Below, in pieces: positions 53,166 to 60,952 of a stretch of DNA of 64,000 bases; position 1 is the stretch's first letter; every line of letters starts with the position of its first letter. The notes under the pieces were generated by a model. That model was not told where the DNA came from. It saw only the letters and a program-made list of their open reading frames with translations, and searched no databases. The DNA is from CAYXPR01 sp964467255. Lineage in GTDB: Bacteria > Pseudomonadota > Alphaproteobacteria > Rickettsiales > RGZB01. Position numbers and translations under genes: made by a program. The stretch spans positions 1 to 64,000 of the forward strand of contig CAYXPR010000008.1 in assembly GCA_964467255.1 (NCBI GenBank), written 5' to 3'.

Positions 53166-53945
53166 TTAAGAATTTCCAAAGGGGTTGGGGGGCAAAATTG
53201 CTCCCGGCGCGGCATTTTGTGTGGGAGTTTCCGTTGGTGTGAGGGCTGAGGGTTGTTGTATAGGCGGCAGTGCAGCAATTGTTCCCCCAGCGTCTGGCAA
53301 GATTACGGGTGGCGGTACGGGAATGGGCGCGGTATGCGCTTGTGGCATGGGTGGCGGGGGCGCATAGGCCTGTGGCTGCGGCGCAGGCGGTGCGACATAT
53401 TGGGGCTGAGGTGGGGGCGCATAGGCCTGTGGCTGCGGCGCAGGCGGTGCGACATATTGTGGCTGAGGCGGTGGTGCATAGGCTTGCGGCTGTGGCGGTG
53501 GTGCATAGGCTTGCGGCTGTGGCGCAGGTGGTGCAGCATATTGCGGCTGAGGCGGTGGTGCATAGGCCTGTGGCTGTGGTGCCACTTGCGGAATGGGTTG
53601 GGGTTGAGGCAGAGGGGCTGCCTGAACAGGTGGCTGAGCAACAGGCTGAGGCTGTGACTGCACGGGAGCAGCCGCTTGCTGTGGGGGCATTTTTGCCAGT
53701 TCTTCCTGACCGGCGGCGAGTGCGTAGGAGCAGAGTTCTTCAAACGAAACATTATTCTTTTTTGCCAGCTCGAGCAGCTTGGCGAAGCTTTCCATCACTT
53801 TTGGCGGGATGCTGCCACCACGCTCTTTTGAGAGCCAGTTTGACTGGTTTTGCAGTGGATGGTTGCCCTCTTTCGGATTGCCAATATACACCTCAAACGG
53901 TGCTTTGGTGCCGCCAAAATCGCAAGGGATAGAAAATTTTCTCAT
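53166..53945 (-). CDS. DUF2610 protein with Pro/Gln-rich repeat tail
   Basis: The first 90 residues (MRKFSIPCDFGGTKAPFEVY, then NHPLQNQSNWLSKERGGSIPP and VSFEELCSYALA) match DUF2610, a domain of unknown function known from Rickettsiales and related alphaproteobacteria. The remaining 170 residues are low-complexity Pro, Gln, Ala and Tyr, with a 19-residue unit (APQPQAYAPPPQPQYVAPP) repeated two to three times and shorter variants around it. The corresponding DNA repeats are nearly identical, so length polymorphism is likely. No signal peptide is present. Such tails often mediate protein-protein contacts or span distances. Confidence 0.85.
   Translation of the reverse strand: MRKFSIPCDFGGTKAPFEVYIGNPKEGNHPLQNQSNWLSKERGGSIPPKVMESFAKLLELAKKNNVSFEELCSYALAAGQEELAKMPPQQAAAPVQSQPQPVAQPPVQAAPLPQPQPIPQVAPQPQAYAPPPQPQYAAPPAPQPQAYAPPPQPQAYAPPPQPQYVAPPAPQPQAYAPPPQPQYVAPPAPQPQAYAPPPPMPQAHTAPIPVPPPVILPDAGGTIAALPPIQQPSALTPTETPTQNAAPGAILPPNPFGNS
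53345..53575. repeat. In-frame tandem repeats (57-nt period) in the DUF2610 gene
   Basis: Near-identical copies of a 57-nt unit, plus truncated variants, encode the Pro/Gln/Tyr tail. All unit lengths are multiples of three, so copy-number change would keep the frame. Confidence 0.85.
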
Positions 53946-53961
53946 CGTTTCACTCCAATGA

Positions 53962-53985
53962 CCCTAAGAGTAGCAGAGCTTAGGG
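53962..53985 (-). promoter_or_regulatory. Inverted repeat upstream of the DUF2610 gene
   Basis: CCCTAAG (53962-53968) and CTTAGGG (53979-53985) form a 7-bp stem with a 10-nt loop, ending 17 nt before the DUF2610 start codon and overlapping the modA stop. It resembles the repeat in front of the HExxH gene. Confidence 0.35.
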
Positions 53986-54789
53986 CTCGAGAAAACCATA
54001 TTTCTTGAAAATGGCGCGCGCCTGACGGGTTTTGAGGAACTCAAGAAACTCACGCGCGGGCTGCATATTAAGCCCCGCTACGACCGCCGCCTGATACACA
54101 ATCGGTGGATGGCTTTTTGCCGGGAAGTGTGACAGCACTGTTACTTCCGGGTTGTTATGCGTATCTGATGTGTAAACGACACCTGTGTTTTTGGCTTTGG
54201 CGATGAGATAGAGTGAACGGCGGTCGCTCTCTGCGCGCAGCATCACCGACTTGATGGCCTTCCAATGACCCATGCTGGCAAAGACATCCCGCACCATGGT
54301 GCCGAGCGGCACGGTCTCGGGGTCTGGGATAACGATGATGGTACGTTCATGCAGCCCCGGCAGCACTTTTTCCAGCGGCGCAGGTGCCTTAAACTGACGC
54401 AGCAAATGGCTGTCATTCGGCACGCAGAGTGCAATGCGGTTTTTGGCGACGTTCACAAAGTCATACGCATCAATCAGCCCTTGTTGCTTCAGGCGTGTGA
54501 AGGATTCTTTGTCCTCAGAAATATACACGTCAGCCGACTCGCCTTGTTCGATAGTGTTGGCGAGTTCAGAAGGTGCTTCAAAAAACGAAGACACCGTGAT
54601 GCCTTTTTTCTTGGCATAAACGCGGGAAATTTCAGTCAGCGCGTCAGTGAGGCTGCTGGAAGCCAGTATGGTGATACCGAGCGACGTTTCGCCCGACTTT
54701 TTTTCGGGGGCAGCGTACGCGGAGTTGTGCCACACCAGCACGATGAGTGCAGCAAAAGCGAAAAGAGCGTAACGAAAAGCGTGCTTCAC
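53980..54789 (-). CDS. modA: ModA-like molybdate/oxyanion-binding protein
   Basis: This is a periplasmic substrate-binding protein of the molybdate ABC importer type. The GTG start at 54789 follows directly on the hisI stop. The Sec signal peptide is clear (ALFAFAALIVLVWHNSAYAA). The mature part shows ILASSSLTDALTEISRVYAKK, ESADVYISEDKESF, KNRIALCVP and TGVVYTSDT, all typical of ModA. The permease and ATPase genes modB and modC are not in the window, so this is an orphan. It could serve a distant transporter or bind another oxyanion. Co-transcription with hisI is probably incidental. Confidence 0.88.
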   Translation of the reverse strand: MKHAFRYALFAFAALIVLVWHNSAYAAPEKKSGETSLGITILASSSLTDALTEISRVYAKKKGITVSSFFEAPSELANTIEQGESADVYISEDKESFTRLKQQGLIDAYDFVNVAKNRIALCVPNDSHLLRQFKAPAPLEKVLPGLHERTIIVIPDPETVPLGTMVRDVFASMGHWKAIKSVMLRAESDRRSLYLIAKAKNTGVVYTSDTHNNPEVTVLSHFPAKSHPPIVYQAAVVAGLNMQPAREFLEFLKTRQARAIFKKYGFLEP

Positions 54790-55221
54790 CTACTCCGCCT
54801 CCGCGTCGTGGGGTTTTTTATTGCCGTATAATGTTTCCGGTGCTACCTCAGGCTTTTGCGTAATGGTTACACCGTTTTCATCAAGTTTATAAAAAAAGCA
54901 GGTGCGCCTGCCCGTGTGGCAGGCCACGCCTTTTTGCCGCACCTTTGCAATGAGTGCATCGCCATCGCAATCCAGCACCAGTTCTTTTAGTGCTTGGGTT
55001 TGCCCAGAGGTTTCGCCCTTGCGCCACAGCGCGCCGCGCGAGCGTGACCAATACACCATTTCGCCGCTTTCAAGTGTGGTTTCAAGCGCTTCTTTATTCA
55101 TCCACGCCAGCATGAGTACGTCATTGGTTTCAGCGCTTTGCGCGATGACGGGCACGAGCCCCTGCGCATCCCAACGGATGCGTTTAAAAATGGTTTTTTT
55201 GGTAGCGGGGGATATCTTCAT
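54790..55221 (-). CDS. hisI: Phosphoribosyl-AMP cyclohydrolase
   Basis: HisI opens the adenine ring of PR-AMP in histidine synthesis. The 143-residue single-domain form lacks the HisE part. Core motifs are VLMLAWMNKEAL, WSRSRGALWRKGETSGQ and the metal-binding DCDGDALIAKV with KGVACHTGRRTCFF. Other his genes are not adjacent (hisZ is at 23 kb). Confidence 0.97.
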   Translation of the reverse strand: MKISPATKKTIFKRIRWDAQGLVPVIAQSAETNDVLMLAWMNKEALETTLESGEMVYWSRSRGALWRKGETSGQTQALKELVLDCDGDALIAKVRQKGVACHTGRRTCFFYKLDENGVTITQKPEVAPETLYGNKKPHDAEAE

Positions 55222-55298
55222 ATGCGTTTCTGCTTAGAGAAGTATAAGCAAAAAACCGGCAATGCCAATAACGATTCTGCGCACCCTTAAAACGCCAA

Positions 55299-55327
55299 AT
55301 GCCGCCCTTCGGTAAGAAGGGCGGCAT
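55299..55327 (-). terminator. Strong hairpin after the 50-aa ORF
   Basis: A perfect 12-bp stem ATGCCGCCCTTC/GAAGGGCGGCAT with a 5-nt loop lies 43 nt past the stop of the 50-aa minus-strand ORF. The following minus-strand sequence is only moderately T-rich (TTGGCGTTTT). Confidence 0.65.
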
Positions 55328-55369
55328 CAAGCGGGGGAGAAGAAATTTTTAGTGTGCGTTTAGTATGCG

Positions 55370-55522
55370 TTAGTATTGCGTAGAGCGTTTCAGACCGAGC
55401 ATCCTCAGGCGTTCACTGATTTCACGGCGGCAGTCAGCGTAGGCGTTACCGGAGACAAGGGTTTCGGCGGACGTGTGCTGCGTAGCGTTGTTCAGAGAGT
55501 TTGGGGAAAGCTTAGTCTGCAT
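55370..55522 (-). CDS. Putative 50-aa protein under a CtrA box
   Basis: This short frame starts MQTKLSPNSL and ends RLRMLGLKRSTQY, with a basic, probably helical C-terminal half (DCRREISERLRMLGL). Its reality is suggested by three features together. It fills the only long gap in the region (55222-55689). It ends just before a perfect hairpin. A perfect CtrA box lies 73 nt upstream on the same strand. There is no good ribosome-binding site before the ATG, which weakens the case. The rest of the gap is AT-rich leader without another frame I can support. Confidence 0.45.
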   Translation of the reverse strand: MQTKLSPNSLNNATQHTSAETLVSGNAYADCRREISERLRMLGLKRSTQY

Positions 55523-55594
55523 AAAGTGTTTTTTGGTTCGGTTTGGTTCAACTTAGTTTCGTTGGCTTACAGTTTTGATAGTAGACAAAAAATA

Positions 55595-55609
55595 TTAAGA
55601 AATCGTTAA
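55595..55609 (-). promoter_or_regulatory. CtrA-type box upstream of the 50-aa ORF
   Basis: TTAA (55595-55598), 7 nt (GAAATCG), TTAA (55606-55609), in an AT-rich spacer. It is 73 nt upstream of the small ORF and also 81 nt beyond the end of the repressor gene, so the small ORF is the only downstream target. Confidence 0.6.
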
Positions 55610-55689
55610 AGCGCGTAAAATTTTATGAAAAATTTTCGATAAAGCGCGCGATGGCGCAGAAAAGCTGGTATTTCAGAGTGGTGGAAAAA

Positions 55690-56358
55690 CTAGACTTTGC
55701 GCGCGAACCACACTACGCGGCCAATAATATTGACCTCATTTGCCGAACGTTCATATGCACCATATTGCGGATTATCGGACGCAATGCGGAGCGACGGCGG
55801 CTCAATGCCTGAAATCACCTCCAGCCGTTTTGCCACCAGCCCGATGCCATCAAACAGCACAAAAATACCCGGCGGGGTGGGGCCTTTGCGGCTTAAATCC
55901 ACCAGCACCATGTCGTTATCTTGTAAGGTGGGATACATGCTGTCGCCGCTGACGAAAATAATCCGCAGGTCGGAGGGGTTGGACTTCAGGCTGTTCCGCA
56001 CCCAGTCATGGTGAAAGTAATAGACTTTGCCTTCATTTTCTTCCGTGGTGAGCGTGCCGCCACCCATGGAGGCATGCACCTCCAGCGAAGGGATGCTGAT
56101 AACCTCGGGGTGTTTGTCGGTTAATTTTTTGGCATCCACCGTGCCGCTGAGTAAATAATTCACATCACTGCCGAGCACTTCAGCAATGGCGGAAAGCTTT
56201 TGTGTGGTGGGGTTACCCGATTTACCGCTTAAGATGTCGTACACGAAGGAGCGGCCTACACCGGCGCGTTCAGCCAGCTCGCGGGCATTGATGCCCGTTT
56301 CTTCCATCAGCGACTTCAGGCGTGAAACTAAAACATTATTTTCCGAAGGCATAAGCAT
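55690..56358 (-). CDS. XRE-type repressor with S24 (LexA/CI-like) peptidase domain
   Basis: The 222-residue protein has an N-terminal helix-turn-helix (RELAERAGVGRSFVYDILSGKSGNP, residues about 22-48). The C-terminal S24 domain carries the nucleophile Ser in VSGDSMYPTLQDNDMVLVD and the general-base Lys in LVAKRLEV. These are the features of phage-CI-type regulators that self-cleave on RecA activation. The possible cleavage region (HASMGGG) lacks the standard Ala-Gly pair. Start may be the ATG at 56358 or 56352; neither has a strong site. It is divergent from chpT, with a palindromic ACATGT near its start that may be an operator. No phage genes accompany it. Confidence 0.88.
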   Translation of the reverse strand: MLMPSENNVLVSRLKSLMEETGINARELAERAGVGRSFVYDILSGKSGNPTTQKLSAIAEVLGSDVNYLLSGTVDAKKLTDKHPEVISIPSLEVHASMGGGTLTTEENEGKVYYFHHDWVRNSLKSNPSDLRIIFVSGDSMYPTLQDNDMVLVDLSRKGPTPPGIFVLFDGIGLVAKRLEVISGIEPPSLRIASDNPQYGAYERSANEVNIIGRVVWFARKV

Positions 56359-56537
56359 TACATGTATGAAAGCGGCTTTAACTTAATTTCCGGCGCCGCG
56401 TTCGGTTTGTGTGCGTGCGCCCGTATCGCGGCCCCCGTATCGCGGTCATTGCATAAAGCAAAAGGCTTGGGTAGTTTACAGGAAAGAATCCTCGCCGTGC
56501 AAGCGAAGATTCAGAATATAACAACTGTAGATTGTAG

Positions 56538-57194
56538 ATGTCCCATTCAGAGAATGAACTAAGAGAACGCTTGTATTTGGCCGAGTTAATTACCACCCGC
56601 CTGTGCCATGATCTGGCGGGGCCGATTGGCGCGTTTAACAACGGTGTGGAGTTGCTGGAAGAGGGCGGTGAGGACATGGCTGGGCAAGCAGTGGAATTGC
56701 TGGCGATGAGTGCGCGTGAAGCGCGGGCGAAGCTGCAATTGTTCCGCATCGCTTTTGGTGTGGTGAATTATCAGGGTACGGCAAACCCAGAAGAAATGCG
56801 ACAGATTGTTTCGCAGTATTTTGCACACTCCAAAGTGGCGCTGGAATGGCAGATGCCGGAAGAAATGACGTTTCTCACCACGGAACTGCGCCGTATGGCC
56901 GCATGCATGGTGCTGGTGGTAGCCAGTAGTTTGCTGGTGGGTGGCACTTTGCGGGTGAGCGCCCAAAAAGCCGCTGGCACGATGCAGTTTGAGGTGCATG
57001 GTGAGGGGGCCAAAGTGAAGCATGATGAAGAGATGCTGGCCATCCTGACCGGCGCGGATTTACCACAGCAAAGCTCGTCCCGCGCGGTGCCTGCACATCT
57101 GCTGCGCTGCTTCGCGCATAATGCCCGCGCCGCAGTGGGATTAGAGCATGGCGCAAATTTTCTTAAAATTAATCTTGTGTTACCAACCACTTAA
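56538..57194 (+). CDS. chpT: Histidine phosphotransferase ChpT
   Basis: ChpT relays phosphate from CckA to CtrA and CpdR in the alphaproteobacterial cell-cycle pathway. The 218-residue length and the DHp-like helix LAELITTRLCHDLAGPIGAFNNGVELL, with the phosphorylated His at residue 24, are diagnostic. The C-terminal pseudo-ATPase fold lacks a nucleotide-binding G box, as expected. The start has no clear ribosome-binding site. It sits directly upstream of cheA on the same strand. Confidence 0.93.
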   Translation: MSHSENELRERLYLAELITTRLCHDLAGPIGAFNNGVELLEEGGEDMAGQAVELLAMSAREARAKLQLFRIAFGVVNYQGTANPEEMRQIVSQYFAHSKVALEWQMPEEMTFLTTELRRMAACMVLVVASSLLVGGTLRVSAQKAAGTMQFEVHGEGAKVKHDEEMLAILTGADLPQQSSSRAVPAHLLRCFAHNARAAVGLEHGANFLKINLVLPTT

Positions 57195-57202
57195 GCTGTT
57201 AA
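57169..57202 (+). promoter_or_regulatory. CtrA-like half-site array upstream of cheA
   Basis: TTAA (57169), TTAC (57180) and TTAA (57191) are each separated by exactly 7 nt, giving two overlapping boxes with one mismatch each. A further TTAA follows at 57199. The array spans the chpT stop codon, about 100 nt upstream of cheA. Confidence 0.45.
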
Positions 57203-57291
57203 AACCTCTTGTGGCAATGTTTGTAATAGCATACATTGTTAGTGCCTTATCAAAGACTTGATTCGGTAATGCCGGTGGCACAAGGAGGAGC

Positions 57292-60063
57292 ATGGACGAT
57301 CTTGTAAGCGAGTTTTTGGTCGAAACGTCTGAAAATCTTGAGGCGCTGGATAACGATTTGGTGGTGCTGGAACAAAGCCCCGATGACTCTGAAATTGTCG
57401 GCCGCATCTTCCGTGTGATGCACACCATTAAAGGAACCTGTGGGTTCCTTGGCCTTTCCCGTCTTGCGTCCGTTGCCCACGCGGCAGAAAATATTCTTGA
57501 TAAAATCCGTGATCATAAAATTCCCGTTAGCTCTGAGGCCATCAGCCATATTCTGAAAGCAACGGATGTGATTAAGCAGCTGGTTTCGCACCTGGAAGAA
57601 CAGGGGGCGGAGCCTGCAGGCGATGATGCGGATTTAGTGAAGGCATTAAATCATTTTGCGGAAACGGGTGGGTCTTCGCCTGCACCCGCGGCCGCGGCGC
57701 CTGCACCTGCTGCGGCACCAGCCAGCAAAACCCCCGACCTTGATGAAGAAATCGATTTTACGCCGGTGATGGCGCCCTGGGTGCCTGCGGAAGATGTGGC
57801 GGCGGCATCGGCTGCTGCTGCGCCAGCGCCTGCCGCACCTGCGCCGACGCCGGCTAAACCCGCGCCCGTGGCGGAAGAAGTGCGTAAAGCTGCTGTGGCC
57901 AAAGGGCTCGAGGTGGCGAAAAAAGAAAAAGAAGAAGGTGGTGACGGCCATGGCGGTGGTGCGGCAGGCGGTGCGGCCAACCAGAGCATTCGTGTGGGCG
58001 TGAATGTACTCGAACACCTGATGCAGATGGCTAGCGAACTGGTGCTAACACGCAACCAGCTGCTGCAGTTACAGCGCGATAATTTAGACTCTTCCTTCTC
58101 TGCGCCGCTTCAGCGCCTGAACCATATTACCACCGAGCTGCAGGAGGGGGTGATGAAAACTCGCATGCAGCCGATTGGCACGGCGTGGGCCAAGTTCCCG
58201 CGTATTATCCGCGACCTTGGCATGGAGCTGAACAAAAAGATTGAGCTTAAAATGGAAGGCGCTGAAACGGAACTCGACCGTCAGCTGCTAGATGTGATTA
58301 AAGACCCCCTCACGCACATGGTGCGTAACTCGGCAGACCACGGCATTGAAATGCCAGATGCGCGTGTGGCAGCAGGTAAATCTGAAACCGGCACGGTGAC
58401 GCTGAACGCCTTCCATGAAGGTGGCCACATTATTGTGAAAATCAGTGATGACGGCAAAGGCCTGAACGTAGACGCCATTAAGAAAAAAGCTGTTTCTAAC
58501 GGCCTTGCCACGCAGGCGGAAGTGGACCATATGCCCGATAAGCAGGTGTTCCAGTTTATTTTCCAGCCCGGTTTTTCCACGGCGGAAAAAGTAACCTCTG
58601 TTTCCGGCCGCGGCGTGGGGATGGACGTGGTGGTGACCAACATTCAGAAAATCGGCGGCACGGTGGAGCTTGACTCTGCGCTGGGCAAGGGCTCTGAATT
58701 TACCATTAAAATTCCTCTGACACTGGCCATTATGCCGGTGCTGATTGTGGGTTGCCGCGATCAGCGTTATGCGATTCCGCAGATGCGCGTTTCGGAAGTG
58801 GTGCGTGCCAGCCATATGCGGGATGCCCACGCGAACACCAATGATTCGCCGGAAGAAAACAAGAAGAAGAAAATAGAATATTTTATCGAGAATATTAAAG
58901 ACGCACAGGTGCTGCGTTTGCGCGGCAACTTGCTGCCGCTCATCACCTTGAGTAAGGTGCTTGGCTTGCCGGATATTGCCGAACAGAAGAACCCCTTTGT
59001 GGTGGTGTGCGAGCTTGGCACGCAGCGCTTCGGTATTATTGTAGATCATGTGTATGACACGGAAGAAATTGTGGTGAAGCCGGTGTCGAAAGTGCTTTCT
59101 GAAATTTCCGTTTTCTCAGGCATTACGATATTGGGCGATGGCAGCGTGATTATGATTTTAGACCCCAACGGCCTTGCGCGCGCCATGGGCGACACAGCGG
59201 TGCTGCAGAAAAAGCAGGTGCAGATGCTGGATGGTGCGGGGACCGAAAACAAAGTTGGGTTCTTGTTATTTTCCGCCGGTGGCCGTGCGAAAAAAGTGGT
59301 GCCGCTTGAGCTGGTCGCGCGCCTTGAAGAAATCGATATGAAGAAGGTGGAATGGGCGGGCGATAAGCCAGTGATTCAGTATCGAGGCGATTTAATGCGC
59401 CTGACGACGCTTGAAGAAAATCAGGCATTGCCGACGAGCGGTACGCACGAAATCATCGTATTTATCGATGAAAATCGTATCATGGGGCTTGTGGTGGAGA
59501 AGGTGCTGGATATCGTTGAGCAGATGATGGACATCAAGGCCTCTGCCGGCAAGAAGAGCATTCTGGGCAGCATGGTGGTGCATGGTGAAACCTGTGATTT
59601 AATTGATGTAGGCCATTATTTTTCTACCACCTATAACGAGTGGTTGGCTGAAAAAGGGGCCTTTACGGCCGCGTCTGAAAGCAAGCCGGGCGCAAACAGC
59701 AACCTGCGTTTGCTGCTGGTGGACGATAGCCCGTTCTTCCGCAAGTTCATGAAGCCGGTGCTTTCGGTGGAAGGCTATCAGGTGACAACGGCAGAAGATG
59801 CAACCGAAGCGCTCAAAATGCTTCGTGCCGACAAGAAGTTTGATGCGGTGATTACGGACATCGATATGCCTGGTATCACGGGTGTGGAATTCGTGAAACA
59901 GTGCAAAGCTGACCCCAAGCTTTCGCATATTCCGTTCATCGCGCTGACGTCTTACAACAAAGAAAAACTCGGCGGTGATATCGCGGAAATCGGCTTTTCC
60001 GGTTATGTATCAAAATCAAATCGTGACAAGCTGGTGGGTACGATTCGTCAGGTGCTGGGCTAG
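57292..60063 (+). CDS. cheA: Chemotaxis histidine kinase CheA with second CheW-like and receiver domains
   Basis: CheA autophosphorylates under receptor control and signals to CheY and CheB. Domains in order: HPt (His44 in VMHTIKGTCGFLGL); an Ala/Pro-rich linker (residues about 125-200); dimerisation (about 225-290) and ATPase (N box HMVRNSADHGIE, G boxes DDGKGLN and GRGVGMDVV). A CheW-like domain (about 470-630) and a second one (about 645-785) follow. A C-terminal receiver (about 800-923) has LLLVDDSPFFR, phospho-Asp in VITDIDMPGITG and Lys in YVSKS. No separate CheY-binding P2 is obvious. At 923 residues it is a CheA-REC hybrid, as in cheA genes with internal phosphate sinks. AAGGAGGAG precedes the ATG. 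Confidence 0.96.
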   Translation: MDDLVSEFLVETSENLEALDNDLVVLEQSPDDSEIVGRIFRVMHTIKGTCGFLGLSRLASVAHAAENILDKIRDHKIPVSSEAISHILKATDVIKQLVSHLEEQGAEPAGDDADLVKALNHFAETGGSSPAPAAAAPAPAAAPASKTPDLDEEIDFTPVMAPWVPAEDVAAASAAAAPAPAAPAPTPAKPAPVAEEVRKAAVAKGLEVAKKEKEEGGDGHGGGAAGGAANQSIRVGVNVLEHLMQMASELVLTRNQLLQLQRDNLDSSFSAPLQRLNHITTELQEGVMKTRMQPIGTAWAKFPRIIRDLGMELNKKIELKMEGAETELDRQLLDVIKDPLTHMVRNSADHGIEMPDARVAAGKSETGTVTLNAFHEGGHIIVKISDDGKGLNVDAIKKKAVSNGLATQAEVDHMPDKQVFQFIFQPGFSTAEKVTSVSGRGVGMDVVVTNIQKIGGTVELDSALGKGSEFTIKIPLTLAIMPVLIVGCRDQRYAIPQMRVSEVVRASHMRDAHANTNDSPEENKKKKIEYFIENIKDAQVLRLRGNLLPLITLSKVLGLPDIAEQKNPFVVVCELGTQRFGIIVDHVYDTEEIVVKPVSKVLSEISVFSGITILGDGSVIMILDPNGLARAMGDTAVLQKKQVQMLDGAGTENKVGFLLFSAGGRAKKVVPLELVARLEEIDMKKVEWAGDKPVIQYRGDLMRLTTLEENQALPTSGTHEIIVFIDENRIMGLVVEKVLDIVEQMMDIKASAGKKSILGSMVVHGETCDLIDVGHYFSTTYNEWLAEKGAFTAASESKPGANSNLRLLLVDDSPFFRKFMKPVLSVEGYQVTTAEDATEALKMLRADKKFDAVITDIDMPGITGVEFVKQCKADPKLSHIPFIALTSYNKEKLGGDIAEIGFSGYVSKSNRDKLVGTIRQVLG

Positions 60064-60079
60064 AGAATAGGAAAAATAT

Positions 60080-60562
60080 ATGGGCGCAGAAATTATTCCA
60101 ATCGAACAGGCTCGCAGCCGTCAGCTGGCGCTAACGGAAAAACAGCAATATGTGACCATGCGCCTCGGCGGGCAGCTTTTCGGCCTACCGGTGCTTGCGG
60201 TGCAGGACGTATTAAAAGGCCAGCAGATTACGCCCATTCCGCTTGCCGCCCGCGAAATTGCCGGTGCGCTGAACCTACGCGGGCGTATCGTGACGGTGGT
60301 GGATATGCGCTGTCGTCTTGGTATTGCGCCAAACGAAAAGCAGAAAAAATCTATGCAGGTGGTGGTGGAGCATGGTGGCGATTTATATAGCCTGCTCGTA
60401 GACGAAGTGGGTGATGTGATGCTGCTTTCCAAGTCAGACTACGAAAGTAACCCCTCAAACCTTTCGCCGCAATGGCTGCGTGTGGCGCGCGGCGTATTCC
60501 GGCTGGAAGAGGAAATTATGGTGCTGTTAGATATTGAAAGCGTGCTGAATATCAGCGCGTAA
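60080..60562 (+). CDS. cheW: Chemotaxis coupling protein CheW
   Basis: CheW bridges receptors and CheA. The 160-residue protein has the CheW beta-barrel sequence YVTMRLGGQLFGLPVLAVQDVL, with LNLRGRIVTVVDMRCRLG and YSLLVDEVGDVMLL. It follows cheA by 16 nt and shares its operon. The opening (MGAEIIPIEQARSRQLAL) is a short non-conserved lead. Confidence 0.96.
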   Translation: MGAEIIPIEQARSRQLALTEKQQYVTMRLGGQLFGLPVLAVQDVLKGQQITPIPLAAREIAGALNLRGRIVTVVDMRCRLGIAPNEKQKKSMQVVVEHGGDLYSLLVDEVGDVMLLSKSDYESNPSNLSPQWLRVARGVFRLEEEIMVLLDIESVLNISA

Positions 60563-60586
60563 TGTTTTTTACCAAGGGAGCGAGAG

Positions 60587-60952
60587 ATGAAAAAGGCGTT
60601 AGTGGTGGATGATTCCAGGGTGGTGCGCTCGGTTTCAAACCGCATCATGCAGGGCTTAGGCTTTGAGGTGCGCGAAGCTGAAAATGGTGAAGTGGCACTG
60701 AATGCCTGCAAGCAGCAAATGCCGGATGTGATTCTGCTCGACTGGAATATGCCGGTGATGGATGGCCTGCAATTCGTGACGCAGTTTAAATCGGTACCAG
60801 GCTCCAGCAACGTGAAAATCATTTTCTGCACGACCGAAAATGAGGTGAGCAAAATTCAGCAAGCCGTGGCAGCGGGCGCACATGAATATGTGATGAAGCC
60901 GTTTGATTCAGAAATTATCCAGAATAAATTACAGCAACTCGGAATGTTATAA
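60587..60952 (+). CDS. cheY: Chemotaxis response regulator CheY
   Basis: This single-domain receiver of 121 residues shows the acidic pair and start KALVVDDSRVVRSV. The phospho-Asp is in VILLDWNMPVMDGLQF, the Thr in IIFCTTENE and the Lys in YVMKPFD. Close to alphaproteobacterial CheY. A GGGAGCGAGAG site precedes the ATG, and cheB starts immediately after the stop. Confidence 0.95.
   Translation: MKKALVVDDSRVVRSVSNRIMQGLGFEVREAENGEVALNACKQQMPDVILLDWNMPVMDGLQFVTQFKSVPGSSNVKIIFCTTENEVSKIQQAVAAGAHEYVMKPFDSEIIQNKLQQLGML

Noticed and set aside
55376..55609. A 77-codon plus-strand frame in the 55.2-55.7 kb gap
   Set aside because: It has no ribosome-binding site and runs antisense to the better supported 50-aa frame with its hairpin and CtrA box.
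55690..56358. Prophage remnant marked by the CI-like repressor
   Set aside because: No integrase, structural gene or att-like repeat flanks it; its neighbours are chpT and his/mod genes.
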